Origin: Marivirga aurantiaca
GTDB lineage: Bacteria; Bacteroidota; Bacteroidia; Cytophagales; Cyclobacteriaceae
Assembly: GCF_016679925.1 (NCBI RefSeq)
Contig: NZ_JAEQBW010000005.1
Span: 1 to 64,000 of the forward strand
Reading direction: 5' to 3'
DNA: 64,000 nucleotides
Both the position numbers and the translations under genes were made by a program. Positions 56,032-64,000 of this stretch are shown here, piece by piece; the stretch's first letter is position 1, and each line of letters begins with the position of its first letter. Under the pieces are notes generated by a model that was not told the origin of the DNA, did no database searches, and saw only the letters and a list, made by a program, of their open reading frames with translations.

Positions 56032-56832
56032 TTAGGGAATTCGATTTTCAATATCTTTCCCGCAATGTGGGCATTCGTTCGATTGTTTGGTTTTTCCTAT
56101 CTTATCCATAAAACCCGCACTTATTAATCCTGTTGGTAAAGCAACTATTCCAATTCCTAAAATTGCAATTATTCCACTTATAAATTTCCCCCAGCCGGTA
56201 ACAGGATATACATCCCCATATCCCACAGTTGTCAAGGTGGCTATTGCCCACCAAAAGGTTGCCAAAATATTCGGGAATGCTTCAGGCTGTTTCTCTCCTT
56301 CAACATAATACATGATAAAAGAAGCAAATAAGAGTACCAGAAATGTGACAAAACCAGTAACAAGTAGTTCCGGCTTTTTTTCTTTGATGACCGCCCCTAT
56401 TAAATTTAAAGAATTATTATACCTGTTGACTTTAAGAACACGCAAGAACCTTGTCAATCTTAGAACCCTCAAAAATCTCAAATCTATTTTAATTAACATT
56501 GGAAGGTAAAAAGGTATAAGGGCCATTAAATCGATTAAACCTTGCAAAGAAAACATGAATTTCAAATACGATTTGAATCTTGTAGTGGAAGGATGAGTTA
56601 AATCCGAAACATACAATCTCATTAAGTATTCAATTGAGAAAACTACAATTGAAAAAATATTAAATATTCTTAATTGATATCCAAACTTGCTATTGATTTC
56701 AGGAACAGATTCAAGAATAATAGAAATAACGCTTAGGAGAATCAATGACATGATTATATAATCAAAAACCACATTCATTCTTCTTCCGTGTGAGCCCTTT
56801 TCAACTGCTCGATATATTTTAGTTTTTATCAT
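56032..56832 (-). CDS. Voltage-gated-type potassium channel
   Basis: A 266-residue six-helix ion channel. The start at 56832 (MIKTKIYRAVEKG) is preferred; an upstream ATG at 56868 would add 12 residues. S1-S3 are within about 20-115. S4 has regularly spaced arginines (RFLRVLRLTRFLRVLKVNRY), the voltage sensor. The pore helix precedes the selectivity filter TTVGYGDVYP, and S6 is GIIAILGIGIVALPTGLISAGF. The C-terminus has CPHCGKDI, a zinc-ribbon-like pair. It probably sets membrane potential or potassium flux. It is convergent with rlmN, 14 bp between stops. Confidence 0.88.
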   Translation of the reverse strand: MIKTKIYRAVEKGSHGRRMNVVFDYIIMSLILLSVISIILESVPEINSKFGYQLRIFNIFSIVVFSIEYLMRLYVSDLTHPSTTRFKSYLKFMFSLQGLIDLMALIPFYLPMLIKIDLRFLRVLRLTRFLRVLKVNRYNNSLNLIGAVIKEKKPELLVTGFVTFLVLLFASFIMYYVEGEKQPEAFPNILATFWWAIATLTTVGYGDVYPVTGWGKFISGIIAILGIGIVALPTGLISAGFMDKIGKTKQSNECPHCGKDIENRIP

Positions 56833-57022
56833 GGGGACAAATTGACTTAAATAGAAATCAGGCATCAATCTAAAGGCTTTTTCAAATAATTTAGACTTGA
56901 CACTCCTTTATTAAAATAATTTTCGATCAAACAAGCCTATCAACTTATAAACATGGATAGTTATAGATAGGTGATTTAAACCATTGCTACCATATTTATA
57001 ATAACTATTCCCCAATTTAGCC

Positions 57023-57030
57023 TAGCTTTG
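57023..57030 (+). promoter_or_regulatory. Possible -7 box adjoining the helicase start codon
   Basis: TAGCTTTG ends four bases before the ATG at 57035, another case of a box almost touching the start codon. No TTTG lies at the -33 distance. Confidence 0.33.
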
Positions 57031-57034
57031 CATT

Positions 57035-58354
57035 ATGGTACAATCGGTAAAAAATCAGCAGGAAATATTAACCAAAATGGGTATTGCCCAGCTAAACCCC
57101 ATGCAGGAGGAAGCCCTGAAGGTAATAGCTAATGCTGAAGAAACTATTCTACTTTCACCTACAGGCACCGGTAAAACCATTGCTTTTTTATTACCTATTA
57201 TAAAAAAGCTCAATCCGCAAAATCCTGAGGTGCAAGCTCTAATTTTAGTACCTTCCAGGGAATTGGCCATCCAAATTGAGCAGGTAATTCGTGAAATGGG
57301 TACAGGCTATAAAGCCAATGCCATTTACGGTGGCAGAGCCGGTGCTAAAGATAAAGAAGATTTAAAACACAGACCGGCCATCTTAATCGGTACGCCCGGA
57401 CGGATTGCAGATCACCTGAGACGAGAGACTTTTCCGGTTACAGATATACTTACGCTTGTGCTGGATGAGTTCGATAAATCTCTGGAAGTAGGCTTTGAAG
57501 GCGAGATGAAAGAGATTATCTGGAACTTGCCTAATGTCCATAAAAAGATTCTAACTTCTGCCACTGAGCCGAAGAACCTCCCCTCTTTTATAGGATTAAG
57601 AGAGCCAATTTATATCAATTATTTGAATGAAGGCGTTGCTGAATTAGCCATAAAAGTGGTGCAATCTCCTAAAAAGGATAAACTGGAAACATTGGGGCAA
57701 CTTCTCCAGAAATTAGGATCTCAGCCAGGAATCATATTCTGCAATTTTAAAGAAAGCATAGAAAGGGTAAGTGATTACCTCAATGAGCTGGGGATTCAAC
57801 ATGGCAGTTTCCATGGTGGATTGGAGCAAAGAGACAGAGAGCGTGCATTAATTATGTTCCGTAATGGCACTTATAATGTTTTGTTAGCTACCGATTTGGC
57901 TGCAAGAGGAATTGATGTGCCTGAAATAAAATTTATTATCCATTACCATTTACCTGTAAAAGCGGAGGAGTTTACCCACCGAAATGGACGTACAGCAAGA
58001 ATGCACCAGTTCGGTACTGCTTATATATTACAGGGAGGGGATGAAAAATTACCTCCCTTTATTACGGCAGAATCTATGTCCATAGAGGAATTAGGAACTG
58101 AGGGAACAAAAAAAGAAGCCGAATGGCAGACATTATTTATCTCCGGAGGCAGGAAAGATAAAATCTCCAAAGGAGACATAGCAGGCTTATTCTTTAAACA
58201 AGGTAGCCTTAAAAAGGATGATTTGGGAGTAATTGAGCTCAAGCAGGATTGTGCCTTTGTATCGGTAAAAGCCTCAAAAGTTAAGCAGTTGCTTAAAGAA
58301 GTGAATAACAGCAAATTGAAAAAGAAGAAGGTGCGGATTAGCGTGGTGGAGTAG
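57035..58354 (+). CDS. DEAD-box-like RNA helicase, DbpA/SrmB type
   Basis: A 439-residue ATP-dependent RNA helicase. A Q-motif region (LNPMQEEAL) is followed by motif I LLSPTGTGKT, PSRELAIQI, TPGRIADHL, motif II VLDEFDKS (DEFD rather than DEAD), SATEP, the C-domain motif ATDLAARGIDVP and motif VI THRNGRTARM. The C-terminal 75 residues (from LFISGGRKDKISKGDI) resemble the DbpA RNA-binding domain that targets 23S rRNA helix 92. The role is probably ribosome assembly. It is monocistronic, with a hairpin at its stop codon shared with the convergent porin. Confidence 0.87.
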   Translation: MVQSVKNQQEILTKMGIAQLNPMQEEALKVIANAEETILLSPTGTGKTIAFLLPIIKKLNPQNPEVQALILVPSRELAIQIEQVIREMGTGYKANAIYGGRAGAKDKEDLKHRPAILIGTPGRIADHLRRETFPVTDILTLVLDEFDKSLEVGFEGEMKEIIWNLPNVHKKILTSATEPKNLPSFIGLREPIYINYLNEGVAELAIKVVQSPKKDKLETLGQLLQKLGSQPGIIFCNFKESIERVSDYLNELGIQHGSFHGGLEQRDRERALIMFRNGTYNVLLATDLAARGIDVPEIKFIIHYHLPVKAEEFTHRNGRTARMHQFGTAYILQGGDEKLPPFITAESMSIEELGTEGTKKEAEWQTLFISGGRKDKISKGDIAGLFFKQGSLKKDDLGVIELKQDCAFVSVKASKVKQLLKEVNNSKLKKKKVRISVVE

Positions 58355-58385
58355 TTTAGGAGGAATTTAAATTCCTCCAAAACTA
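58352..58385. terminator. Bidirectional terminator between helicase and porin
   Basis: A 20-bp palindrome (58359-58378, arms GGAGGAATTT / AAATTCCTCC) extended by TAGTTT / AAACTA at the ends. The left arm contains the helicase stop codon and the right end stops 8 bp before the porin stop. It can serve both convergent genes. Confidence 0.6.
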
Positions 58386-58392
58386 AATGCTA

Positions 58393-59493
58393 TTATTTAA
58401 GCATCTCTGAAAACTGAATGGCAATTGAACTGCCAATCGTAAAGTTATTGTTACTAAATGAATCATCATTTGTGGCAAAAATTCTGTCTTTACTGTTTAG
58501 CCAACGCGCTTCTAATCTGCAGGCAACATTTGATGTTGGCCAATAATCCCAATTCCAGGAAAGACCAGTAATATTGAATTCATTTCCTGTTTCTGTAGGT
58601 ATAATTATTTCTGCATTATCCTGGAAATATTCAGCTCTGACAGCTGTTTTCCAGCTTTTATTAATTGTTAGCTGTCCAATTATTATTGGGGTAAACCAAG
58701 CATCATAAGAGTCGCTGCTTTTTGCTCTTTGTTGTACTCCATAGTCAATACCTGCAATCAAACTGAACTTTTCACTCAGTTGAAATTGACCAAAAAAATC
58801 ATTGAAGTAGCGCATTCTTCTTGTGCTGTCAGGTTCATCAGTTCCTATGAAAGTACTCCAATTCAAAGTGATTCTTTCATTCGGACTGTAATTTACTTGT
58901 GTACCATAAGAAGGTAAAGAATTTCCTTCCAAACGCTGAATGCGTTGCCATCCGTTACACATAAGCGCTACAAGCTCCCACTTATCATTAGGATTGTAAG
59001 TAAGTTTGGCTCCAGAAAGAAAATATGGAGAACTTTCCGCGATGAAAGAACGAGTTAGTGTCCAGTTATCTGTTGAGATGGCACTTTCAAAACCAATATG
59101 AGAAGCAAAAACTCCTGCATCTAACCAGAGGTTATTTCTTTCATTTAAAGAAATCCCAACATTGGCTTCAAATATATTTTTTAACAATCCCGGTTCTTCA
59201 GAATAATTATCATTGCCATAAGTTCCTGCATGAAAAGCAAAATTAGCTCTGTATTTGGCATGCTCTACATTCACTTTCATAAGCGCCAGATTCACATTAA
59301 ATTCATTATGCCGATTATGATTGTAAAAGAATCCTTGTCGGTAATTCGTGCCAGGTTGGTTAAAGTCATACATATAAAAGGCATCTACAAAACCCGATAA
59401 AGTTGTTACTGGCTTGCTCTCATATGTGCCACTATCCTGCGCAACTACATTAATTGACAATAAGAATGTTAATAATAGAATTGATAGCTTCAT
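58393..59493 (-). CDS. Outer-membrane porin, BBP2 (OmpL-like) family
   Basis: A 366-residue exported barrel. The signal peptide MKLSILLLTFLLSINVVAQ is followed by GFVDAFYMYDF, a typical first strand with NQPGTNYRQGFFYNHNRHNEFNVNLALMKV. Repeated aromatic-ended strands and turns (YNPNDKWELVALMCNGWQ) follow, ending in a short strand (SSIAIQFSEML). It fits the beta-barrel porin-2 family found in Bacteroidota. It is probably a general or anion-type pore; selectivity is unknown. Its promoter may be TAGATTTG at 59591-59598, giving a roughly 90-nt leader with two hairpins. Confidence 0.85.
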   Translation of the reverse strand: MKLSILLLTFLLSINVVAQDSGTYESKPVTTLSGFVDAFYMYDFNQPGTNYRQGFFYNHNRHNEFNVNLALMKVNVEHAKYRANFAFHAGTYGNDNYSEEPGLLKNIFEANVGISLNERNNLWLDAGVFASHIGFESAISTDNWTLTRSFIAESSPYFLSGAKLTYNPNDKWELVALMCNGWQRIQRLEGNSLPSYGTQVNYSPNERITLNWSTFIGTDEPDSTRRMRYFNDFFGQFQLSEKFSLIAGIDYGVQQRAKSSDSYDAWFTPIIIGQLTINKSWKTAVRAEYFQDNAEIIIPTETGNEFNITGLSWNWDYWPTSNVACRLEARWLNSKDRIFATNDDSFSNNNFTIGSSIAIQFSEMLK

Positions 59494-59531
59494 TTACTCT
59501 CGGAAATTTTATTTAAAGTATTCTCATATTT

Positions 59532-59598
59532 TTAGCTCAAAAGCTAAGACCTCTAAAGCTTGAAAATGATGATAAGTGCTTTTAGAGGCACAAATCTA
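59532..59598 (-). promoter_or_regulatory. Putative porin promoter box and leader hairpins
   Basis: A TAGATTTG box (59598-59591 on the minus strand) is followed by two inverted repeats. The first is GCTTTTAGAGG / CCTCTAAAGC (59588-59578 with 59559-59550), with one bulge. The second is TTAGCT-TTTG-AGCTAA (59547-59532 on the minus strand). The upstream TTTG is missing. The folds could regulate translation of the porin mRNA. Confidence 0.42.
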
Positions 59599-59690
59599 GT
59601 AGGTAAATTCTCAATTACTATTTTTTCTTGTGATTATTATAACCTACTGCAAAAAATAGAGGAGAGCATCTGTTCAACCAAAGAATCACA

Positions 59691-60215
59691 TTAGTCTAGT
59701 AAATGACCCATTCCCTCTTCTAACTTCCGCTTGAATGCTGCAATTAATTTCAGTACATTTTCTGTTGGAGAATCACTTTCAATCCAGGTATGTAAGTTGC
59801 CAACATAGGTCATTCCTAAGTATTCAGCACTATTCTTAAAAGGTACAAAAAAGCCTTCCGTTTCAATTCCATCAGACCCACAGGAAATTGCCGCCATGTA
59901 TTTACCTCTCAACTTTCTACCTGTTTCTTTTTCTATCTTTAAACAATCTGTTACTCTATCAAAAAAGGTTTTCATTAATCCACTCATTGAATACCAATAC
60001 ACAGGAGTAGCAAAAATAATTAGGTCATACTCCACTATTTTTCTCATCAATTTTAAAAAATCATCATTCCTGTTTTTGTGTTCATAGTTATACTGGCTTA
60101 TGAGGTAAGAATTCAAATCGATCAATTCGCATTTCATCCTTTCTCTAAGAATTCCTACAATTTTACTTGTATTGCCATTACTCCTTGAGCTTCCTTGTAT
60201 GATTATAGTTTTCAT
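59691..60215 (-). CDS. Flavodoxin-fold NAD(P)H-dependent FMN reductase
   Basis: A 174-residue flavoprotein of the NADPH-dependent FMN reductase/iron-sulfur flavoprotein-like group. The FMN phosphate loop is IIQGSSRSNGNTSKI at residues 4-18. ATPVYWYSMSGLMKTFFDRVTD provides the isoalloxazine-binding loop and helix, and KYMAAISCGSDG binds the far side. No cluster cysteines are seen, so it is a simple FMN reductase or NAD(P)H:quinone reductase. Its start is 52 bp from the end of the transporter gene on the same strand, so the two may be co-transcribed. Confidence 0.85.
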   Translation of the reverse strand: MKTIIIQGSSRSNGNTSKIVGILRERMKCELIDLNSYLISQYNYEHKNRNDDFLKLMRKIVEYDLIIFATPVYWYSMSGLMKTFFDRVTDCLKIEKETGRKLRGKYMAAISCGSDGIETEGFFVPFKNSAEYLGMTYVGNLHTWIESDSPTENVLKLIAAFKRKLEEGMGHLLD

Positions 60216-60267
60216 TTAGTTTTAGTAAACTCTATTGAACCCGTTAAACCTTAAAGATAATTTCCTT

Positions 60268-61716
60268 TTAAAAAACCAAAGGCGCCAGATACATTCCTGC
60301 CAAAAACAGCACCACAATGGCGATCAAATTCAGTAGAAATCCGGCACGTACCATTTGTTTGATATTGATATAACCACTGGCAAAAACAATGGCATTAGGT
60401 GGTGTGCTTATAGGCATCATAAAAGCACAGCTGGTTGCCAAAGCCACTGGTATAGCAAGCAAAAGAGGCTCCACTTCCAGACCGTTAGCAATGCTAATCA
60501 CCATAGGAATAGCAATGGTGGTAAGGGCTACATTACTCATTAACTCAGTGAGAAAAAGAGCCAGCGCAATCAAAATCAACAACAGTAGCCATAACGGAAT
60601 ATCCTGATACTGACTGATAGCCATTCCTATTTGATCTACAAAACCGGCCTCTTCCATGGCTTTGGCCAATGCCATACCTCCGCCAAATAAGATGAGAATT
60701 CCCCAGGGCAAGTCTTTCATTGATGTCCAATCCATCAACATTTTTCCTTTCTTGTTCAATGGAACCAGAAAGGTGGCCAACCCTCCAGACATAGCCGTTA
60801 TGGTATCATTCAATAAGTCGGTGCCTAATAAAAAATTTATTTGATCCTTGGCCACCCAGCATACAGCCGTAAGAGTAAAAATAATGGCAACCCATTTTTC
60901 TTCTTTCTTCCAACTTCCCAAAGCAGCCAATTCTGAGTTGATAAAATTATCTGCATGTTCTATTTTACCAATTCCATGCTTGAAAAGCACTTTGGTAAGC
61001 ATAAAATATGTAAGTATCAGCATTATTGTTACCACTGGCAGACCAATCATTAGCCATCCGGCAAAAGAAATCTCTCTGCCCAAAATATTTTTAACCAGGC
61101 CCACCAATACCACATTGGGAGGTGTTCCAATAATAGTAGCCATACCACCTACATTGGCAGCATAGGCTATACTTAAGAAAAGAGCAGTTTTAAATCGTGA
61201 AAAGCCTGAAAAAGAACTTTCATGGCTTTCTAATAATTTCACCACCGATAAAGCAATCGGCAACATCATTACAGCTGTGGCGGTATTGCTGATCCACATA
61301 CTAAGTACGGCTGTAGCCAACATAAAGCCCATAATTATACCATTGGCACGGGTACCTGTCAGCCTGATAAGGTTCAAAGCAATACGCTTGTGCAGCTGGT
61401 GTTTTTCCATGGCCAATGCCAACATAAATCCTCCCATAAAAAGGAATATGATTGGACTTGCATAGGGCGCAGTGGCTTCAGAAAGTTTAAAAACCTCTGT
61501 AGTCGGAAATAAAATCATCGGCAGGAGTGCCGTAGCAAAAATTGGAATGGCTTCAAAAATCCACCAAATCACCATCCAGATGGCAATAGAAAACACATCC
61601 CAGCCGATTTCTGAAAACCAGAATTGAGGTTCAAAATACTGGATCAGGCCAAAAAGTAAAGGCCCAGCCACTAAAGCAATTAATCTAAAGGAAAATCCAT
61701 TGGTTTTTTGTTCCAT
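60268..61716 (-). CDS. SLC13/DASS-family sodium:anion symporter
   Basis: A 482-residue inner-membrane transporter of the divalent anion:sodium symporter family, which takes up dicarboxylates, citrate or sulfate with sodium. The start at ATG 61716 (MEQKTNGFSFRLI) is preferred to TTG at 61743. About eleven membrane helices are visible. The two substrate-binding Ser-Asn-Thr-like sites are WISNTATAVMMLPIAL and FLTELMSNVALTTIAIP. The hairpin motifs GMATIIGTPPN and PISTPPNAIVFASG pair as in VcINDY. Repeat symmetry of the two halves is clear. The substrate is not determined; dicarboxylate transport is the default family role. Confidence 0.9.
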   Translation of the reverse strand: MEQKTNGFSFRLIALVAGPLLFGLIQYFEPQFWFSEIGWDVFSIAIWMVIWWIFEAIPIFATALLPMILFPTTEVFKLSEATAPYASPIIFLFMGGFMLALAMEKHQLHKRIALNLIRLTGTRANGIIMGFMLATAVLSMWISNTATAVMMLPIALSVVKLLESHESSFSGFSRFKTALFLSIAYAANVGGMATIIGTPPNVVLVGLVKNILGREISFAGWLMIGLPVVTIMLILTYFMLTKVLFKHGIGKIEHADNFINSELAALGSWKKEEKWVAIIFTLTAVCWVAKDQINFLLGTDLLNDTITAMSGGLATFLVPLNKKGKMLMDWTSMKDLPWGILILFGGGMALAKAMEEAGFVDQIGMAISQYQDIPLWLLLLILIALALFLTELMSNVALTTIAIPMVISIANGLEVEPLLLAIPVALATSCAFMMPISTPPNAIVFASGYINIKQMVRAGFLLNLIAIVVLFLAGMYLAPLVF

Positions 61717-62146
61717 TAACTCAACTTCATTAATCAAATTCAAATAAACCTAAATATTTGAAATTACATAGGATTTTCTAGGCTATTAAGAAATATAGCT
61801 AGAAACCTGAGTACGATTGCTATAGGATGTCATCCCCGCTTAGGCGGGGCAGGCTATGCAGGAAAATTAAGACTTACTTTTTCCAAAAGTCTTAATTTAT
61901 CCGGTAGCTCATGCTAAATATTAATGGGATCACGGATAATTTTCTTTTTTATGAAAAATGTAATCCTGATCCATCGGGACTGAAATGACGTTCTAACATT
62001 TAGATTCGTTTAATGTGATATAAGACCCCTTTTCTCTTTTATCGGTAGTAAGTGACAAGATTTATTTTACAAGAGCTCAAAAAGGAATTGCTTATGCATA
62101 TGAATTGTATTTTATTTACCTTCTTTTCATCAAACTTTATCTATTA
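61717..62146. other. Intergenic region with stacked hairpins, no gene
   Basis: A 430-bp gap between divergent genes. The middle (61829-61990) is a GC-rich and hairpin-rich block, listed separately. The flanks are AT-rich and hold no recognisable promoter match. No RNA gene was identified. Confidence 0.45.
61829..61990. repeat. REP-like hairpin cluster
   Basis: Three stem-loops in 160 bp. The first is CCCCGC-TTAG-GCGGGG (61834-61849). The second is a perfect 12-bp stem AAATTAAGACTT / AAGTCTTAATTT (61864-61875, 61887-61898). The third is an imperfect GGATCA-CGGAT / ATCC-TGATCC stem, about 61929-61975. The ends TGTCATCC and GAAATGACG are roughly inverted. This looks like a dispersed palindromic element of the kind common in Bacteroidota intergenic DNA. 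The first hairpin has the same form as the one in the tRNA-like sequences at 27660-28522. Confidence 0.5.
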
Positions 62147-63691
62147 ATGTATCTACTTTTTCCTGGCCGACATCATTTACTCACTCAATTTCAATTTGAT
62201 TATCTGCAAAAAATAATTCAGGAAAAAAGTGAGGATAAAATTGTTGGAATTGTATTTGCAGTTACATCGGCCAACCATAGTGGCACCAAAAGGAATCCTA
62301 TCCCATTCTATCTCCGCGCCATGATGATTCAGGAATTCTGTGAGTATTTACCAGCTAAAAGCTATGTGTTTGGAATAGATGATGTAGGCGAACTGGAGAA
62401 TTTCGCCTCCTATACTTTGAAACAGATACAGCATCAAAGTGAGCAAAAGCTGCAATTAAATGCTGAAAACACTTTGTTAATTTGCTCTACTCCTGTAATG
62501 GAAATGTATAAAAAACTTGGCTTTAAGGTGCTTACTGCTGAATTGCAGGACGAAAAATATCAAAGCTACCAAACAGCTTTGCCCTGGGAACTGGTTGAGT
62601 CTATTTCTGAACATACAGATTGGGCTCAGGCAAATGAAATTGTATCGCTCATTCATCAGGCAAGTAAAAAAATATGGCAGACTTATAGTCTGGATGAGAA
62701 GGTGAGAAACATACTTAACGACCCGATAATAGGAGAAGATGGAGATATCACCGAATCACGCGATTATAATTCTTATGTCCGCCAGATGGACGAAATAGCT
62801 GAGATAAAATATAAAGATACAGCACGTTATATTAAGCCAGGCATCATTGGAGACATTGGTTGCGCGGTAGGCTCATGGATTAAACAAGCTTCCGAAGACC
62901 CGAGATTTCGTGAATCCGATTTCTATGGAATAGAGGTGGCACGCCAGCTATATGAAATTTGCCTTCAGAGAAAGAACAACAGGGAGTTTGGAAATCCGTA
63001 TGTTTTCTTTGCTCAAAAAAATGCGGTCACGTCATTTGTATTTCAAAAAGAAAGTATGAATACTATCCACACCTCTTCCTTAACGCACGAAATTGAATCA
63101 TATGGTAACAGGCAGGATTTACTCAAGTTTATTTCCAACAGGTATGAAGAATTACAAAGTGGAGGAGTCTGGATTAACAGAGATGTGATAGGCCCTGAAA
63201 ACGGAAGTAAAACTATTCTGATGCAATTGACTACAGAAGATGGGCGAAACGATGACTTTGATCTGGTTTTTAGTGACAACACTCTGCTGGCTGAATATTT
63301 AGGAGGCTTGAGTACTTATGCCCTCTTCAAAAGATTTTGTATGGATTTCAGAAAAACAGAGAATGACCAAATCAGCTACAATGAAATACATATAGAAGGT
63401 GACACCTATTTTGAACTAGCTTTAAAAGATGCTGCAGAATTTATGCTCACAAAAGATTATCACGATAACTGGAACAGTGAAATGCATGAAAGATTCTGTT
63501 TTTGGAGCTTTTCTGAATGGAAAGCAACTTTAGAATCCTTCGGTTTTAGGGTAGAGGAAAGCTCTTCTGCTTATGCTAATCCATGGATAGTTCAGAATAG
63601 GTTTGAAAATAAAGTACAACTCTTCGATAAAAACAGGAAAGCACTTGACTATCCTCCCACGAACGTTTTACTTTTAGCATCAAAAATTTAA
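62147..63691 (+). CDS. Nucleotidyltransferase-like / SAM methyltransferase fusion
   Basis: A 514-residue two-domain protein. The start at ATG 62147 (MYLLFPGRHHLLTQFQ) is chosen over a TTG at 62105. Residues 1-170 resemble an NMN-adenylyltransferase-like (NadM) fold: FPGRHHLL corresponds to the GRFQPFHxGH loop, and VTSANHSGTKRNPIPFYLRAMMI parallels the archaeal-type segment containing NP(F)xxxER and MI. Residues about 225-460 are a class I methyltransferase, with motif I GDIGCAVGSW near 234 and YGIEVARQLYEIC after it. A helical linker joins the halves. The next gene is a Nudix hydrolase. The combination points to NAD or nucleotide metabolism or nucleotide modification, but the reaction is unknown. 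The N-terminal assignment is by motif pattern only. Confidence 0.6.
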   Translation: MYLLFPGRHHLLTQFQFDYLQKIIQEKSEDKIVGIVFAVTSANHSGTKRNPIPFYLRAMMIQEFCEYLPAKSYVFGIDDVGELENFASYTLKQIQHQSEQKLQLNAENTLLICSTPVMEMYKKLGFKVLTAELQDEKYQSYQTALPWELVESISEHTDWAQANEIVSLIHQASKKIWQTYSLDEKVRNILNDPIIGEDGDITESRDYNSYVRQMDEIAEIKYKDTARYIKPGIIGDIGCAVGSWIKQASEDPRFRESDFYGIEVARQLYEICLQRKNNREFGNPYVFFAQKNAVTSFVFQKESMNTIHTSSLTHEIESYGNRQDLLKFISNRYEELQSGGVWINRDVIGPENGSKTILMQLTTEDGRNDDFDLVFSDNTLLAEYLGGLSTYALFKRFCMDFRKTENDQISYNEIHIEGDTYFELALKDAAEFMLTKDYHDNWNSEMHERFCFWSFSEWKATLESFGFRVEESSSAYANPWIVQNRFENKVQLFDKNRKALDYPPTNVLLLASKI

Positions 63692-63713
63692 TCCTTATTA
63701 ATTAAGCTTTGAA

Positions 63714-63721
63714 TACCTTTG
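63714..63721 (+). promoter_or_regulatory. Possible -7 box adjoining the Nudix start codon
   Basis: TACCTTTG ends three bases before the ATG at 63725. No TTTG lies at the -33 distance. If used, the Nudix mRNA would be almost leaderless. Confidence 0.33.
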
Positions 63722-63724
63722 AAT

Positions 63725-64000
63725 ATGGAGCAAGTACAAGACATAAAAGTAGCTGTTGATGCTGTAGTTTTTGGCTACAAAGTGAAAGATGGTATTTCTA
63801 TACTGCTCATCAAAAGAAAAATTGATCCTTTTAAAGGTTCCTGGGCCCTGCCTGGTGGACTTGTAAAAAACGAGGAAACCCTGGAAAAGGCCATCGAAAG
63901 AGAGCTTAAGGAAGAAACAGGTGTGTCTATTAATTACCTGGAACAGCTTTATAGCTTTAGCGAAGTGGAACGAGATCCAAGAAATCGTGTGATCTCAGTA
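63725..64000 (+). CDS. Nudix hydrolase, N-terminal part (runs off the window)
   Basis: 92 codons are visible with no stop. The Nudix box is intact: [23 protein letters not shown] in the segment from [10 protein letters not shown] to EETGV, with the two catalytic glutamates. The start [18 protein letters not shown] and [19 protein letters not shown] match the ADP-ribose/NrtR-like subgroup found in Bacteroidota NAD-metabolism genes. A C-terminal winged helix (NrtR-type regulator) would lie outside the window. It is 33 bp downstream of the nucleotidyltransferase-methyltransferase fusion, so a shared pathway is likely. Confidence 0.85.
   Translation, partial: MEQVQDIKVAVDAVVFGYKVKDGISILLIKRKIDPFKGSWALPGGLVKNEETLEKAIERELKEETGVSINYLEQLYSFSEVERDPRNRVISV

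Noticed and set aside
62105-62146. Extended N-terminus of the fusion protein from a TTG codon
   Set aside because: It would add a hydrophobic stretch (FIYLLFIKLYLL) before a Rossmann-like first strand. The ATG at 62147 gives a conventional start.

Overview
The window looks like a chromosomal stretch of a Bacteroidota bacterium, probably of the order Cytophagales. The evidence is the AT-rich composition, the lack of Shine-Dalgarno sequences, Bacteroidota-type promoter boxes (TAnnTTTG with an upstream TTTG), the extra segment in the ATP synthase beta subunit, the 81-residue epsilon subunit, TonB-dependent receptors, large PAS-domain kinases and tricorn-like proteases. No phage, insertion sequence or CRISPR array was seen.

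Layout. 0-11 kb holds atpD-atpC, a large secreted zinc metalloprotease, purM, a tricorn/S41 protease, a short-chain dehydrogenase and the remnant of an outer-membrane barrel gene. 11-16 kb holds two tandem paralogous TonB-dependent receptors. 16-24.4 kb holds a TPR sensor kinase followed by a tight four-gene run: a KefB-type cation/proton antiporter, lysA, an outer-membrane protein and an S41 lipoprotein protease. 24.4-24.85 kb is an AT-rich gap with consensus DnaA boxes, a candidate replication origin. It is followed by a ClC channel with CBS domains.

27.2-28.9 kb is the most unusual part. An intact tRNA-Asn gene is followed downstream by three near-identical 392-bp units and one decayed unit. 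Each intact unit carries a small GIY-YIG nuclease gene, a tRNA-Asn-like sequence whose anticodon arm is replaced by a GC-rich hairpin, and a terminator. The three nuclease copies differ only at silent positions.

29-45.5 kb holds a small heat-shock protein, a Deg/HtrA protease, an ALDH7-type dehydrogenase, a lone response regulator, an unrecognised helical protein, a giant 1686-residue PAS/GAF kinase with its regulator, a quinone-oxidoreductase-like protein, MscS, a DUF2254 protein and a radical SAM protein. 46-52 kb is a second signalling cluster: a 1269-residue kinase, two CheY-like regulators and a receiver-PAS-DHp protein with no ATPase domain. 52-64 kb holds flavin and NAD(P) oxidoreductases, a Crp/Fnr regulator, rlmN, a voltage-gated-type ion channel, a DbpA-like helicase, a porin, an FMN reductase-like protein, an SLC13-type transporter, and a nucleotidyltransferase-methyltransferase fusion followed by a Nudix gene that runs off the end.

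Two themes recur. Signalling relies on soluble multi-PAS kinases paired with single-domain receivers. In addition, TAnnTTTG boxes end only 3-5 bases before the ATG of four genes (the ClC channel, rlmN, the helicase and Nudix), which would make those transcripts leaderless if the boxes are real promoters.
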